From: Acidobacteriota bacterium
Lineage (GTDB): Bacteria; Acidobacteriota; Blastocatellia; RBC074
Assembly (NCBI GenBank): GCA_017991275.1
Contig: JAGNMH010000296.1
Span: 1 to 6,864, forward strand
Reading direction: 5' to 3'
Length of the DNA: 6,864 nucleotides
Under the pieces are notes generated by a model. The model ran no database searches. It was not told where the DNA came from and saw only the letters and a list, made by a program, of their open reading frames with translations. Made by a program: the position numbers and the translations under genes. Positions 1 to 6,217 of this stretch are shown piece after piece. Within the stretch, counting starts at the first letter, position 1, and each line of letters starts with the position of its first letter.

Positions 1-6
1 CTTCAT
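1..6 (-). CDS. First two codons of a divergent gene, rest outside the window
   Basis: Only ATG-AAG (Met-Lys) is visible, read from position 6 leftwards, so the product cannot be named. The call rests on the upstream sequence: read on the minus strand, a full AGGAGG Shine-Dalgarno (positions 21-16) stands 9 nt before this ATG. Such a strong site at that spacing is unlikely to be chance directly beside a window edge. If correct, the gene is divergent from mutL and shares the 162-nt intergenic with it. Confidence 0.55.
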
Positions 7-15
7 AACGAAATC

Positions 16-21
16 CCTCCT
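16..21 (-). promoter_or_regulatory. Shine-Dalgarno of the divergent gene
   Basis: The plus strand reads cctcct, giving AGGAGG on the minus strand inside a longer AAGGAGGG (22-15). It is 9 nt from the ATG at 6-4. It is the main evidence that a leftward gene begins here. Confidence 0.55.
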
Positions 22-76
22 TGATCGTTGTGGTAACAATCTGTTGGTGATGTTGCAAAGGGTTAATTGAGACCGT

Positions 77-106
77 TTGTGTCATCAATCTGCGGTCAAT
101 TATCAT
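77..106 (+). promoter_or_regulatory. mutL: Possible sigma70-type promoter of mutL
   Basis: TATCAT at 101-106 differs from the -10 consensus at one base. TTGTGT at 77-82 matches three of six -35 positions with an 18-nt spacer. Transcription would begin near 113, leaving a leader of about 56 nt before the mutL ATG. The -35 is weak and AT-rich intergenics produce such matches by chance, so this is only the best candidate in the 7-168 gap. Nothing else in that gap is convincing apart from the divergent ribosome binding site. Confidence 0.25.
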
Positions 107-168
107 CAGCCTGCTTTTAATTACAAACTCGTATTCATCAACGCAGTAAATCGTTTCCGGCTTCCACA

Positions 169-2148
169 ATGTCAAAGATTCGCGTCCTGCCCGACAGCCT
201 TGCCAACAAAATCGCCGCCGGCGAAGTTGTCGAACGCCCGGCTTCCATAGTCAAAGAGCTGATCGAAAATTCGATTGACGCCGGAGCCAAAAGCATAGAG
301 GTCGCAGTCGAATCCGGCGGACGCCGTTTGATTCGTATCAGCGACACCGGCGAAGGCATGTCGCGCGACGATGCAATTCTGGCTTTTGAACGTCACGCCA
401 CCAGCAAACTGAAAACCGCCGAAGACCTGGAATCCATTGTCACACTTGGCTTTCGCGGCGAAGCTCTGGCTTCGATTGCGTCGGTTGCGAAAGTTCGATT
501 GCGGACTCAAACCGCGATGGACATTGTCGGCAGTGAAATCGAAATCAGCGGCGGGCGGATGCTGGGCGTCCGCGACATTGCGTTTACTCCGGGAGCGGAG
601 TTTGAAATCCGCGATCTGTTTTTCAACGTTCCGGCGCGGCGAAAATTCCTGAAATCCGAAGCAACTGAAAGTTTCCACATCGCCAATCTGGTGACACATT
701 ACGCGCTGGCGAATCCTCACCTGTCTTTCAAACTGCTCAACAACAACCGCGAAAGCATTCGCACCACACCCGCCGCCAATTTGCGCGAACGTGCTTATCA
801 ATTGTTCGGCGGAGAGTTCATCGCCAGCCTGATCGAAGTCGGCGGCGAAGCCGGGGACATGCGAGTGCGAGGTTTCGTGTCTTCGCCATCGGCTACGCGC
901 ACGACCAAAGACAGCCAGTATTTTTTCATCAACGGGCGTTACGTCCGCGACAAAGTCATCAGCCGCGCCTTGATCGAAGCTTACCGAGCGATGATTCCTT
1001 CGGGCGTGTATCCGTCGGCGATGCTGTTTGTCGAAATGCCTCCGCACGAAGTGGACGTCAACGTTCACCCCGCCAAAACCGAAGTCCGTTTTGTGCGCGG
1101 AACGATTGTTCACGACTTGATCCGCGACGCGGTGCGTTCGGCAATCGGTTCATCAAAAGCCGCCGTGACTTTGTTCGCCAAGCCTGAACACGAACCGCAA
1201 ACCAAACCGCAGGATGTTTTTCGTTCGCATATCTTCGACGAAAAGCCGCCGCAGATTTCGCGCGAAGAACTGCGTGCCGCTTTCAAGTTTCAAGCTCCGC
1301 CGCCTCAACAATCCAAAATGGATTTGAGCAGTACCGCGATTGGTAAGGAATGGGTTGAGCCTGACGCTGAGCCGGTCAGTACCGCGACCGGTAGGGAGCG
1401 AGTTGACCTGGAAACGTTACCTGCCGAAGAAGCCCAACCAATCACGGAGCCGCCAGTTTCCGCCGAGCCTGATCCGCTTCAGCTTTACGGCCATCGGTTG
1501 GGCTGTCTGGGAGCCAAATCCGCCGACACCAATTCGCAACTCAAACCGGCGCAAAGCCTGACGCTAATTGCCGATGAAGTTAATCCGCTGGGACAAATGC
1601 ACAACAGCTTCATCATCGCCACCGACCGAACCGGATTGCTGTTGATTGACCAGCACGTCGCTCACGAACGCATCCTGTTTGAACAACACTGGAACGCGCT
1701 CAGGCGGAAGAAAGTCGAAACACAGCGATTGCTGATTCCTGAAACGCTGGATTTATCTCCGGCACAGGCGACGGCCTTCGATCAACTGTTACCGGAACTG
1801 GAAGAAAACGGTTTCGAACTTGGCCGGTTGTCTGGCCGCACCATCGCCATCAAAGCCATTCCGGCCATGCTCGGCGCTGGCGTCGCTCGCACGTTGTTGT
1901 TGGAATTGATGGACGCGATTGAAGACAGCCGCAAAGGTTTGTCGCTGGATGAAATCCGCGCGGAAATCGCCGCCAGCCTGGCTTGCCGGGCGGCAATCAA
2001 AATCAATATGACTTTAGCGCCGGAGAAAATGCGCTGGCTGATTGATGAATTGATGAAGAAAGAAAACCCCGCCACCTGCCCTCACGGACGGCCAATCATC
2101 CTGCGAATCACCGCGCGAGAAATCGAAAAAGGCTTTCAGCGAACTTGA
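169..2148 (+). CDS. mutL: DNA mismatch repair protein MutL, endonuclease type
   Basis: MutL couples mismatch recognition by MutS to strand incision and excision in the cytoplasm. At 659 aa it has a usual length for the family. The N-terminal GHKL ATPase is complete: catalytic Glu30 and Mg-binding Asn34 in KELIENSIDAGA, Asp59 in DTGEGM, the FERHATSKL lid (73-81) and GFRGEALASI (94-103). A low-complexity linker spans roughly residues 335-455. The C-terminal dimerisation domain carries the nuclease metal-site motifs: DQHVAHERILFE (494-505), ACR (605-607), CPHGRP (637-642) and FQR (656-658). This marks a MutL that nicks DNA itself, unlike the E. coli protein, which relies on MutH; methyl-independent repair is inferred. 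The fourth position of the DQHA motif is Val. The start at 169 fits the family N-terminus (IRVLP...IAAGEVVERPAS); an in-frame stop lies at 118-120. No clear Shine-Dalgarno precedes it. The linker contains an in-frame duplicated repeat (1329-1407). Confidence 0.98.
   Translation: MSKIRVLPDSLANKIAAGEVVERPASIVKELIENSIDAGAKSIEVAVESGGRRLIRISDTGEGMSRDDAILAFERHATSKLKTAEDLESIVTLGFRGEALASIASVAKVRLRTQTAMDIVGSEIEISGGRMLGVRDIAFTPGAEFEIRDLFFNVPARRKFLKSEATESFHIANLVTHYALANPHLSFKLLNNNRESIRTTPAANLRERAYQLFGGEFIASLIEVGGEAGDMRVRGFVSSPSATRTTKDSQYFFINGRYVRDKVISRALIEAYRAMIPSGVYPSAMLFVEMPPHEVDVNVHPAKTEVRFVRGTIVHDLIRDAVRSAIGSSKAAVTLFAKPEHEPQTKPQDVFRSHIFDEKPPQISREELRAAFKFQAPPPQQSKMDLSSTAIGKEWVEPDAEPVSTATGRERVDLETLPAEEAQPITEPPVSAEPDPLQLYGHRLGCLGAKSADTNSQLKPAQSLTLIADEVNPLGQMHNSFIIATDRTGLLLIDQHVAHERILFEQHWNALRRKKVETQRLLIPETLDLSPAQATAFDQLLPELEENGFELGRLSGRTIAIKAIPAMLGAGVARTLLLELMDAIEDSRKGLSLDEIRAEIAASLACRAAIKINMTLAPEKMRWLIDELMKKENPATCPHGRPIILRITAREIEKGFQRT
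1329..1407 (+). repeat. Duplicated 31-nt element inside the mutL linker
   Basis: Copy A (1329-1359) and copy B (1377-1407) share 24 of 31 positions. Both begin CAGTACCGCGA and continue with GGTA, GGA and GTTGA blocks. Six of the seven differences are transitions. The offset is exactly 48 nt (16 codons), so frame is kept, and the encoded peptides are STAIGKEWVE (388-397) and STATGRERVD (404-413). The domains either side are conserved, whereas this linker tolerates insertion. It may be a local duplication or two insertions of a dispersed repeat; the CAGTACC-r-CG core recurs at 3702-3711. Confidence 0.7.
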
Positions 2149-2170
2149 TTCGCATTGAAACAATCTCCTC

Positions 2171-2248
2171 CCACGAAGCCACACGAAGGTTCACGAAGAA
2201 GAAAAACATCTGGCCTTGTCTTGGTGTTTTCTTCGTGTGACTTCGTGG
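2171..2248. repeat. CACGAAG inverted-repeat array in the convergent intergenic
   Basis: CACGAAG occurs directly at 2172, 2182 and 2192, exactly 10 bp apart, and its complement CTTCGTG starts at 2231 and 2241, also 10 bp apart. The outer arms 2171-2188 and 2231-2248 pair at 17 of 18 positions around a 42-nt loop. The element fills most of the 117-nt space between the 3' ends of mutL and the convergent propeller gene, where it could act as a bidirectional terminator or 3'-end stabiliser. A run of five T (2256-2260) follows on the plus strand, 8 nt after the stem; no T run follows on the minus strand. Terminator function is therefore uncertain, but the repeat structure is plain. Confidence 0.75.
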
Positions 2249-2265
2249 AAGAAATCTTTTTCTCT

Positions 2266-3621
2266 CTAGCCAATCGCCATCAAGCTGCCCGAAGTCCGAA
2301 AGTACATCACGCCCTGAGAAATCGCAGGCGTTGCCAAACAAGGTTCGCCCAGATTGTTTTTCGCCAGCACTTCCAGTTTCGGCCCGGCTTTCAGAACGTA
2401 AACGACGCCGTCTTCGGTTGGGCAGTAGATTTTGCCGTCCGCCGCAATCAACGAAGCCGAACAAACGGCATCCTGGCCCAGCCTTTCTTCAAACATCTTT
2501 TCGCCAGTCTTGAAGTCGTAACAGCGCAACAGCCCGTTGTAATTCGCTACGTACAGATAGCCGTTGTACATGACCGGCGTGGAAATGTAAGCGCCGCCGT
2601 TGGGCGCGCTCCAGGCGACACCTTCGTTGCTGGTCACGCCGTCGGTCAGCGAAATGTCGCCAGTCGCCGAAGGCCGCACGGCAAACAGCGGCGTTTTGCC
2701 TCCGTGAGCATTGGTCAGCACGATCAATCCATCAGCCACAAACGGCATAGGCACTGGAATGTCTCCGCCGCCTTTTAATCGCCAAAGCTCTTTGCCGGTT
2801 TCCAGATCGTAAGACGCGATGTACGGATAACCGTTGGCGACAATTTGCGTGCGTGCGCCGTCGGAATGAATCAGCGGAGTGCCCCAACTGTTTTCGCAAA
2901 CTCCTTTGCGCGAAGTCCGCCACAGTTCTTTGCCATCTTCCAAACTCAGAGCCGCGACAAACGGGTCTTTCGGATCATCGCATTGCACCACGATGCGGTC
3001 TTTGTGCAGCGCCGGAGAGCTGCTGAATCCCCAAGCCACGCTGCGCCAGGTGACGTTGATCCGCCCCAGGTCTTTTTGCCAGAGCAGTTTGCCTTTCATA
3101 TCCAGGCAATACAGTCCGTCCGCGCCGAAAAACCCGACAAGTCGTTTGCCGTCAGTAACCAGCGTAGTGTTCGCGTGCGAAGCTTTTTCGTGGCGCACCG
3201 TCGAAGGTTTGGCGTCACGAATCATCCGCTCCCATTTCAGCTTCCCGTTTTTCTTGTCGAAACACTGCACCAGCCAACGCTGCTCTTCGTCGTCTTTCGC
3301 CGGTTTGATGTCGCCGTAAAGCCCAATGCGCAGCGACGGTTTGCCGGATTTCGGAACCGCCGTCGCCATATAGATTCGATCTTTCCAGATGATCGGGCTG
3401 GAATGTCCCAGGCCGGGAACTTCCGTTCGCCAGAGCAATCCGTCCAGCTTCCCTGCCGTCGCATCCACGTTCCAGTTGACGCGAGTCGGAAAGCCGTCGG
3501 CAATGCCTTGCCCGGCGGGGCCGCGAAACTGCGGCCAGTTCTGTTCCGGCTTGAATGTCATCGAAGCTGCCGGCAATGCCAGCAGCGAAGTCGTCATAAA
3601 TGAACGGCGTGTCAGCAACAT
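2266..3621 (-). CDS. Tat-exported PQQ-like beta-propeller repeat protein (paralogue 1)
   Basis: The predicted product is 451 aa. Its N-terminus, MLLTRRSFMTTSLLALPAAS, has a twin-arginine-type signal (Arg5-Arg6, then Ser-Phe-Met) and a hydrophobic stretch, so export to the periplasm or envelope is likely. The mature part opens with NWPQFRGP (28-35), common in PQQ-like propeller proteins of acidobacterial and planctomycete type. Repeated GK-x-LW or related blade motifs follow (GKLKWE, GKLLWQ, GKELWR twice, GEKMFE), consistent with a 6-8-bladed fold related to BamB and quinoprotein propellers. No quinoprotein dehydrogenase active-site features are evident, so a binding or scaffold role is more likely than PQQ enzymology; the ligand is unknown. 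The start at 3621 is preferred over the ATG at 3627 because AAGGAG lies 6 nt before 3621 but abuts 3627. It closely resembles the product of 4837-6204. The upstream 119 nt hold a large hairpin, so it may be transcribed separately from the genes before it. Confidence 0.9.
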   Translation of the reverse strand: MLLTRRSFMTTSLLALPAASMTFKPEQNWPQFRGPAGQGIADGFPTRVNWNVDATAGKLDGLLWRTEVPGLGHSSPIIWKDRIYMATAVPKSGKPSLRIGLYGDIKPAKDDEEQRWLVQCFDKKNGKLKWERMIRDAKPSTVRHEKASHANTTLVTDGKRLVGFFGADGLYCLDMKGKLLWQKDLGRINVTWRSVAWGFSSSPALHKDRIVVQCDDPKDPFVAALSLEDGKELWRTSRKGVCENSWGTPLIHSDGARTQIVANGYPYIASYDLETGKELWRLKGGGDIPVPMPFVADGLIVLTNAHGGKTPLFAVRPSATGDISLTDGVTSNEGVAWSAPNGGAYISTPVMYNGYLYVANYNGLLRCYDFKTGEKMFEERLGQDAVCSASLIAADGKIYCPTEDGVVYVLKAGPKLEVLAKNNLGEPCLATPAISQGVMYFRTSGSLMAIG

Positions 3622-3627
3622 AGTCAT

Positions 3628-3633
3628 CTCCTT
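3628..3633 (-). promoter_or_regulatory. Shine-Dalgarno deciding the start of propeller paralogue 1
   Basis: AAGGAG on the minus strand directly abuts the ATG at 3627 (zero spacing) and is 6 nt from the ATG at 3621. The second ATG is therefore the likelier start, shortening the protein by two residues. Confidence 0.75.
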
Positions 3634-3694
3634 CTCAAAAAAGTTATGGTTTCGGAATCAGAGCAAGTTTCATATCTCGGATAACACTTGGATC

Positions 3695-3775
3695 ACGGTT
3701 ACAGTACCACGCCCGTGAGCAAGCAGTTTGTTCGCTGAAATCACCGCTTGCTCACGCGCGCGGCACTGTAACCGC
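3695..3775. repeat. Long near-perfect hairpin (REP-like) overlapping the 3' end of the membrane-protein gene
   Basis: Arms 3696-3724 and 3746-3774 are inverted copies matching at 26 of 29 positions. Allowing G-U pairs in the minus-strand transcript, the stem extends to 3695-3727 with 3743-3775: 28 Watson-Crick pairs, four G-U pairs and one mismatch, closing a 15-nt loop. The 5' arm of that RNA encodes the last residues of the membrane protein (about YSAARVSKR) and its stop sits at the loop edge. No U-run follows the 3' arm, so it is not a canonical intrinsic terminator; mRNA stabilisation or transcriptional attenuation is possible. It resembles paired REP elements. The arm at 3702 begins CAGTACCACG, like the mutL repeats. 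Confidence 0.8.
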
Positions 3776-4157
3776 CCAGAATCGTCATTGAAATTAGCAG
3801 CATCGTAAAGATAACGTGATACCAAAGTGGGACAAGCGACCACGACATAACCGCTTTCAGTAAACCAAAGGCCAACAGCAAAAAGCCCAGGAACAGTGGC
3901 GCGCGTTTGTTTTCACCGGCGATTAGCGCGGCCAGAAATCCGGCGATCAACGAAGCGATTGAACCGCAAACACAATGCGTGAGCAGAAACTTCGTGTCCG
4001 GATTGAACTGACCGCCATTGGTCAGTGCCGCTTCGAACGCGAGTTGTTGAGCGCCGAACCACTCCGGCCAAACGGCCGAAAGAACCTTCTCGCTTCCGAA
4101 CCAAACAACGACCCAGGCAAAAAATCCGGCAATGACGCCTAAAACGATTCGTAGCAT
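3741..4157 (-). CDS. Small four-helix integral membrane protein of unknown function
   Basis: I do not recognise this 138-aa protein as a named family. Hydrophobic segments lie near residues 4-20, 58-80, 87-105 and 109-129, predicting four membrane helices. Between helices 1 and 2 is a soluble stretch of about 35 residues containing FNPDTKFL. A Cys-x-Cys pair (62, 64) starts helix 2 but looks non-catalytic. The start is supported by AGAGGAGAA at 4169-4161, about 5 nt before the ATG. It begins 43 nt after the stop of the RibD_C gene, so co-transcription with it is likely. Oddly, the last nine or so codons and the stop lie in one arm of the 3695-3775 hairpin, so the C-terminal tail YSAARVSKR may derive from a repeat and the ancestral C-terminus may have been different. 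Confidence 0.8.
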   Translation of the reverse strand: MLRIVLGVIAGFFAWVVVWFGSEKVLSAVWPEWFGAQQLAFEAALTNGGQFNPDTKFLLTHCVCGSIASLIAGFLAALIAGENKRAPLFLGFLLLAFGLLKAVMSWSLVPLWYHVIFTMLLISMTILGGYSAARVSKR

Positions 4158-4200
4158 AAATTCTCCTCTTATTTATTTCTTTGTTTCTGGCCTTGGATGG

Positions 4201-4761
<561 letters not shown>

Positions 4762-4768
4762 TGATCTT

Positions 4769-4772
4769 CTCC
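4769..4772 (-). promoter_or_regulatory. Shine-Dalgarno deciding the RibD_C gene start
   Basis: GGAG on the minus strand is separated by 7 nt from the ATG at 4761. The longer open frame starting at 4812 would add 17 basic, non-family residues and has no comparable site, so it is disfavoured. Confidence 0.7.
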
Positions 4773-4805
4773 GCTGGGTTGATACTGTTGTTTTTTGTTT
4801 TCGCA

Positions 4806-4820
4806 AGGCCACGAAGGCCT
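4806..4820. repeat. Short hairpin with one CACGAAG heptamer
   Basis: AGGCC (4806-4810) and GGCCT (4816-4820) form a perfect 5-bp stem around ACGAA; in the minus-strand transcript the loop reads UUCGU. The core CACGAAG (4810-4816) is the same heptamer that is repeated at 2171-2248. It lies 16 nt beyond the stop of propeller paralogue 2. No U-run follows on the minus strand, so termination is doubtful. Confidence 0.45.
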
Positions 4821-4836
4821 AAACCAAAACGAACCT

Positions 4837-6204
4837 CTACTTGATCGCGATCAGGCTGGCAGCCGTGCGGAAGTACAACACGCCTTGTGAAATTGCGGGC
4901 GTCGCCAGACACGGCTCGCCCATTGGGTTCCTGGCCAGAACTTCAAATTTCGGACCGGGCTTGACGACGTAAACATCGCCTTCTTCGGCGGGGCAATAAA
5001 TCTTGCCATCCGCCGCCGTCAGCGAAGCCGAACACGTTGCGCCCGCGCCCAGCCGTTCTTCATACATCTTCGCGCCCGTCTTGAAATCGAAACAACGCAG
5101 CGCACCATTGTGATTGGCTAGGTAAACATATCCGCCATACACCACCGGCGTCGAAATGTAAGAACCGCCATTCGGCGCGCACCAGACAATCGCTTCGTTG
5201 CTGGTCTGGCCTTCGGCCAGCGAGATGTCGCCGCGCGCCAATGTCGGGCGAATGGCGAACAGCGGAGCTTTGCCGCCGTGCGCGTTGGTCACGACGAACA
5301 ATCCGTCCGCCACAAACGGCGTAGGAATCGGATTGTCTCCGCCGCCGCGCAACCGCCAGAGTTCTTTGCCGTCAGCCAGGTCATACGCCACGATGAACGG
5401 CCAGCCGTTGGCGACGACTTGCGTACGTGCGCCGTCGTGATGAATCAGCGGCGTGCCCCAACTGCGTTCGCAATCGCCCGTGCGCGCGACTCGCCACAAC
5501 TCTTTGCCGTCGGCCAGACTGAAGGCCGCGATGAACGGCTTGCTGGGATCGTCGCACTGCAACACGATGCGGTCTTGATAGAGCGCCGGAGAACTGCCGA
5601 AGCCCCAACCGATGCCGTATTTGCTGATGTTGATGACGCCGAGGTCTTTGCGCCAAAGCAGCTTGCCGTTGAGGTCAAGGCAATACAGCCCTTCCGAACC
5701 GAAGCAGACGACCAAGCGTTTGCCGTCCGTGCTGATCGTCGTATTCGCGTGCGTCGCCTTCGTGTGACGCGAGGCAGCGGGTTTGGCAGTGTGCAGCGTG
5801 CGCTCCCACAACCGCCGCCCGGTTTTTTTATCGAAGCACAACACCATCCAACGCTGTTCGTCGTTGTCGTCCGCCGCATCGTTGTTGCCGTACAGACCAA
5901 TTTTCAACGGCGCTTTGCCGGACAACCGCACAGCGGTGGCGACGAAAATTCGATTGCCCCAAATGATCGGGCTGGAATGTCCCAAGCCCGGCACTTCGGC
6001 GCGCCACAACACGCCGGACGCTTTGCTTGATGGGTCGGCTTTCCAGGTCAGGCTGGTAGCAAAGCCGTCGGCGACACCGCGTCCGCCAGGGCCGCGAAAC
6101 ATCGGCCAGTTTTGTTCGGGTGCGGCGGTAAGTGCAGACGCGAGCGTTGTGGCGGGCAACGCGGCCAACGTTGTCTGCAAAAAGCCGCGACGTGAAAAGG
6201 GCAT
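4837..6204 (-). CDS. Tat-exported PQQ-like beta-propeller repeat protein (paralogue 2)
   Basis: The 455-aa product starts with a clear twin-arginine signal, SRRGFLQ at residues 4-10, then a hydrophobic run and an Ala-rich cleavage region (about 22-28), so folded export across the inner membrane is expected. The mature protein opens with NWPMFRGP (32-39). Blade motifs recur through the chain: GRRLWE, GKLLWR, GKELWR twice, and GAKMYE, with DGKIYCP near the end. Length and layout match paralogue 1, with about two thirds of residues identical by eye, including EVPGLGHSSPIIW, VADGL, TNAHGGK and GEPCLATPAISQGV. Function is unknown; non-enzymatic PQQ-like propellers often act in envelope assembly or ligand binding. 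The start is certain: AGGAGG at 6217-6212 lies 7 nt upstream. It follows the VCBS gene by 11 nt, with that stop codon overlapping the Shine-Dalgarno, so the two are in one operon and probably translationally coupled. Confidence 0.92.
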   Translation of the reverse strand: MPFSRRGFLQTTLAALPATTLASALTAAPEQNWPMFRGPGGRGVADGFATSLTWKADPSSKASGVLWRAEVPGLGHSSPIIWGNRIFVATAVRLSGKAPLKIGLYGNNDAADDNDEQRWMVLCFDKKTGRRLWERTLHTAKPAASRHTKATHANTTISTDGKRLVVCFGSEGLYCLDLNGKLLWRKDLGVINISKYGIGWGFGSSPALYQDRIVLQCDDPSKPFIAAFSLADGKELWRVARTGDCERSWGTPLIHHDGARTQVVANGWPFIVAYDLADGKELWRLRGGGDNPIPTPFVADGLFVVTNAHGGKAPLFAIRPTLARGDISLAEGQTSNEAIVWCAPNGGSYISTPVVYGGYVYLANHNGALRCFDFKTGAKMYEERLGAGATCSASLTAADGKIYCPAEEGDVYVVKPGPKFEVLARNPMGEPCLATPAISQGVLYFRTAASLIAIK

Positions 6205-6211
6205 GGCGGTT

Positions 6212-6217
6212 CCTCCT
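6212..6217 (-). promoter_or_regulatory. Shine-Dalgarno of propeller paralogue 2, overlapping the preceding stop
   Basis: AGGAGG (6217-6212) shares two bases with the TAG stop of the VCBS gene (6218-6216) and stands 7 nt before the ATG at 6204. The arrangement suggests termination-reinitiation coupling between the two propeller genes. Confidence 0.85.

Noticed and set aside
65..101. Imperfect dyad upstream of mutL (GACCG 71-75 with CGGTC 93-97, and AATT either side)
   Set aside because: The stem is 5 bp plus 4 bp with a two-base bulge and a 17-nt loop, as chance readily provides. It overlaps the candidate -35, but there is no second copy to support an operator.
172..1113. Long open frame antisense to mutL (about 313 codons)
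   Set aside because: It lies wholly opposite conserved MutL ATPase codons and its composition looks like a shadow of them. No family motif or ribosome binding site is visible.
2845..3603. Long plus-strand frames opposite both propeller genes (here and at 5278-6030)
   Set aside because: The two antisense frames resemble each other only because the sense genes are paralogues with similar codon bias. The sense strand has Tat signals, blade motifs and good ribosome binding sites.
3695..3775. The large hairpin as a canonical intrinsic terminator
   Set aside because: No U-rich run follows the 3' arm in the minus-strand transcript; the nearest T run is about 60 nt downstream, next to the following ribosome binding site.
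4779..4806. Promoter-like TTGCGA and TATCAA on the minus strand before the RibD_C gene
   Set aside because: Each matches only four of six consensus bases with a 16-nt spacer, and the start would fall within the Shine-Dalgarno itself. Read-through from propeller paralogue 2 is simpler.
4762..4812. N-terminal extension of the RibD_C protein to an ATG at 4812
   Set aside because: The extra residues are basic and unlike the family, and the ribosome binding site fits the ATG at 4761.
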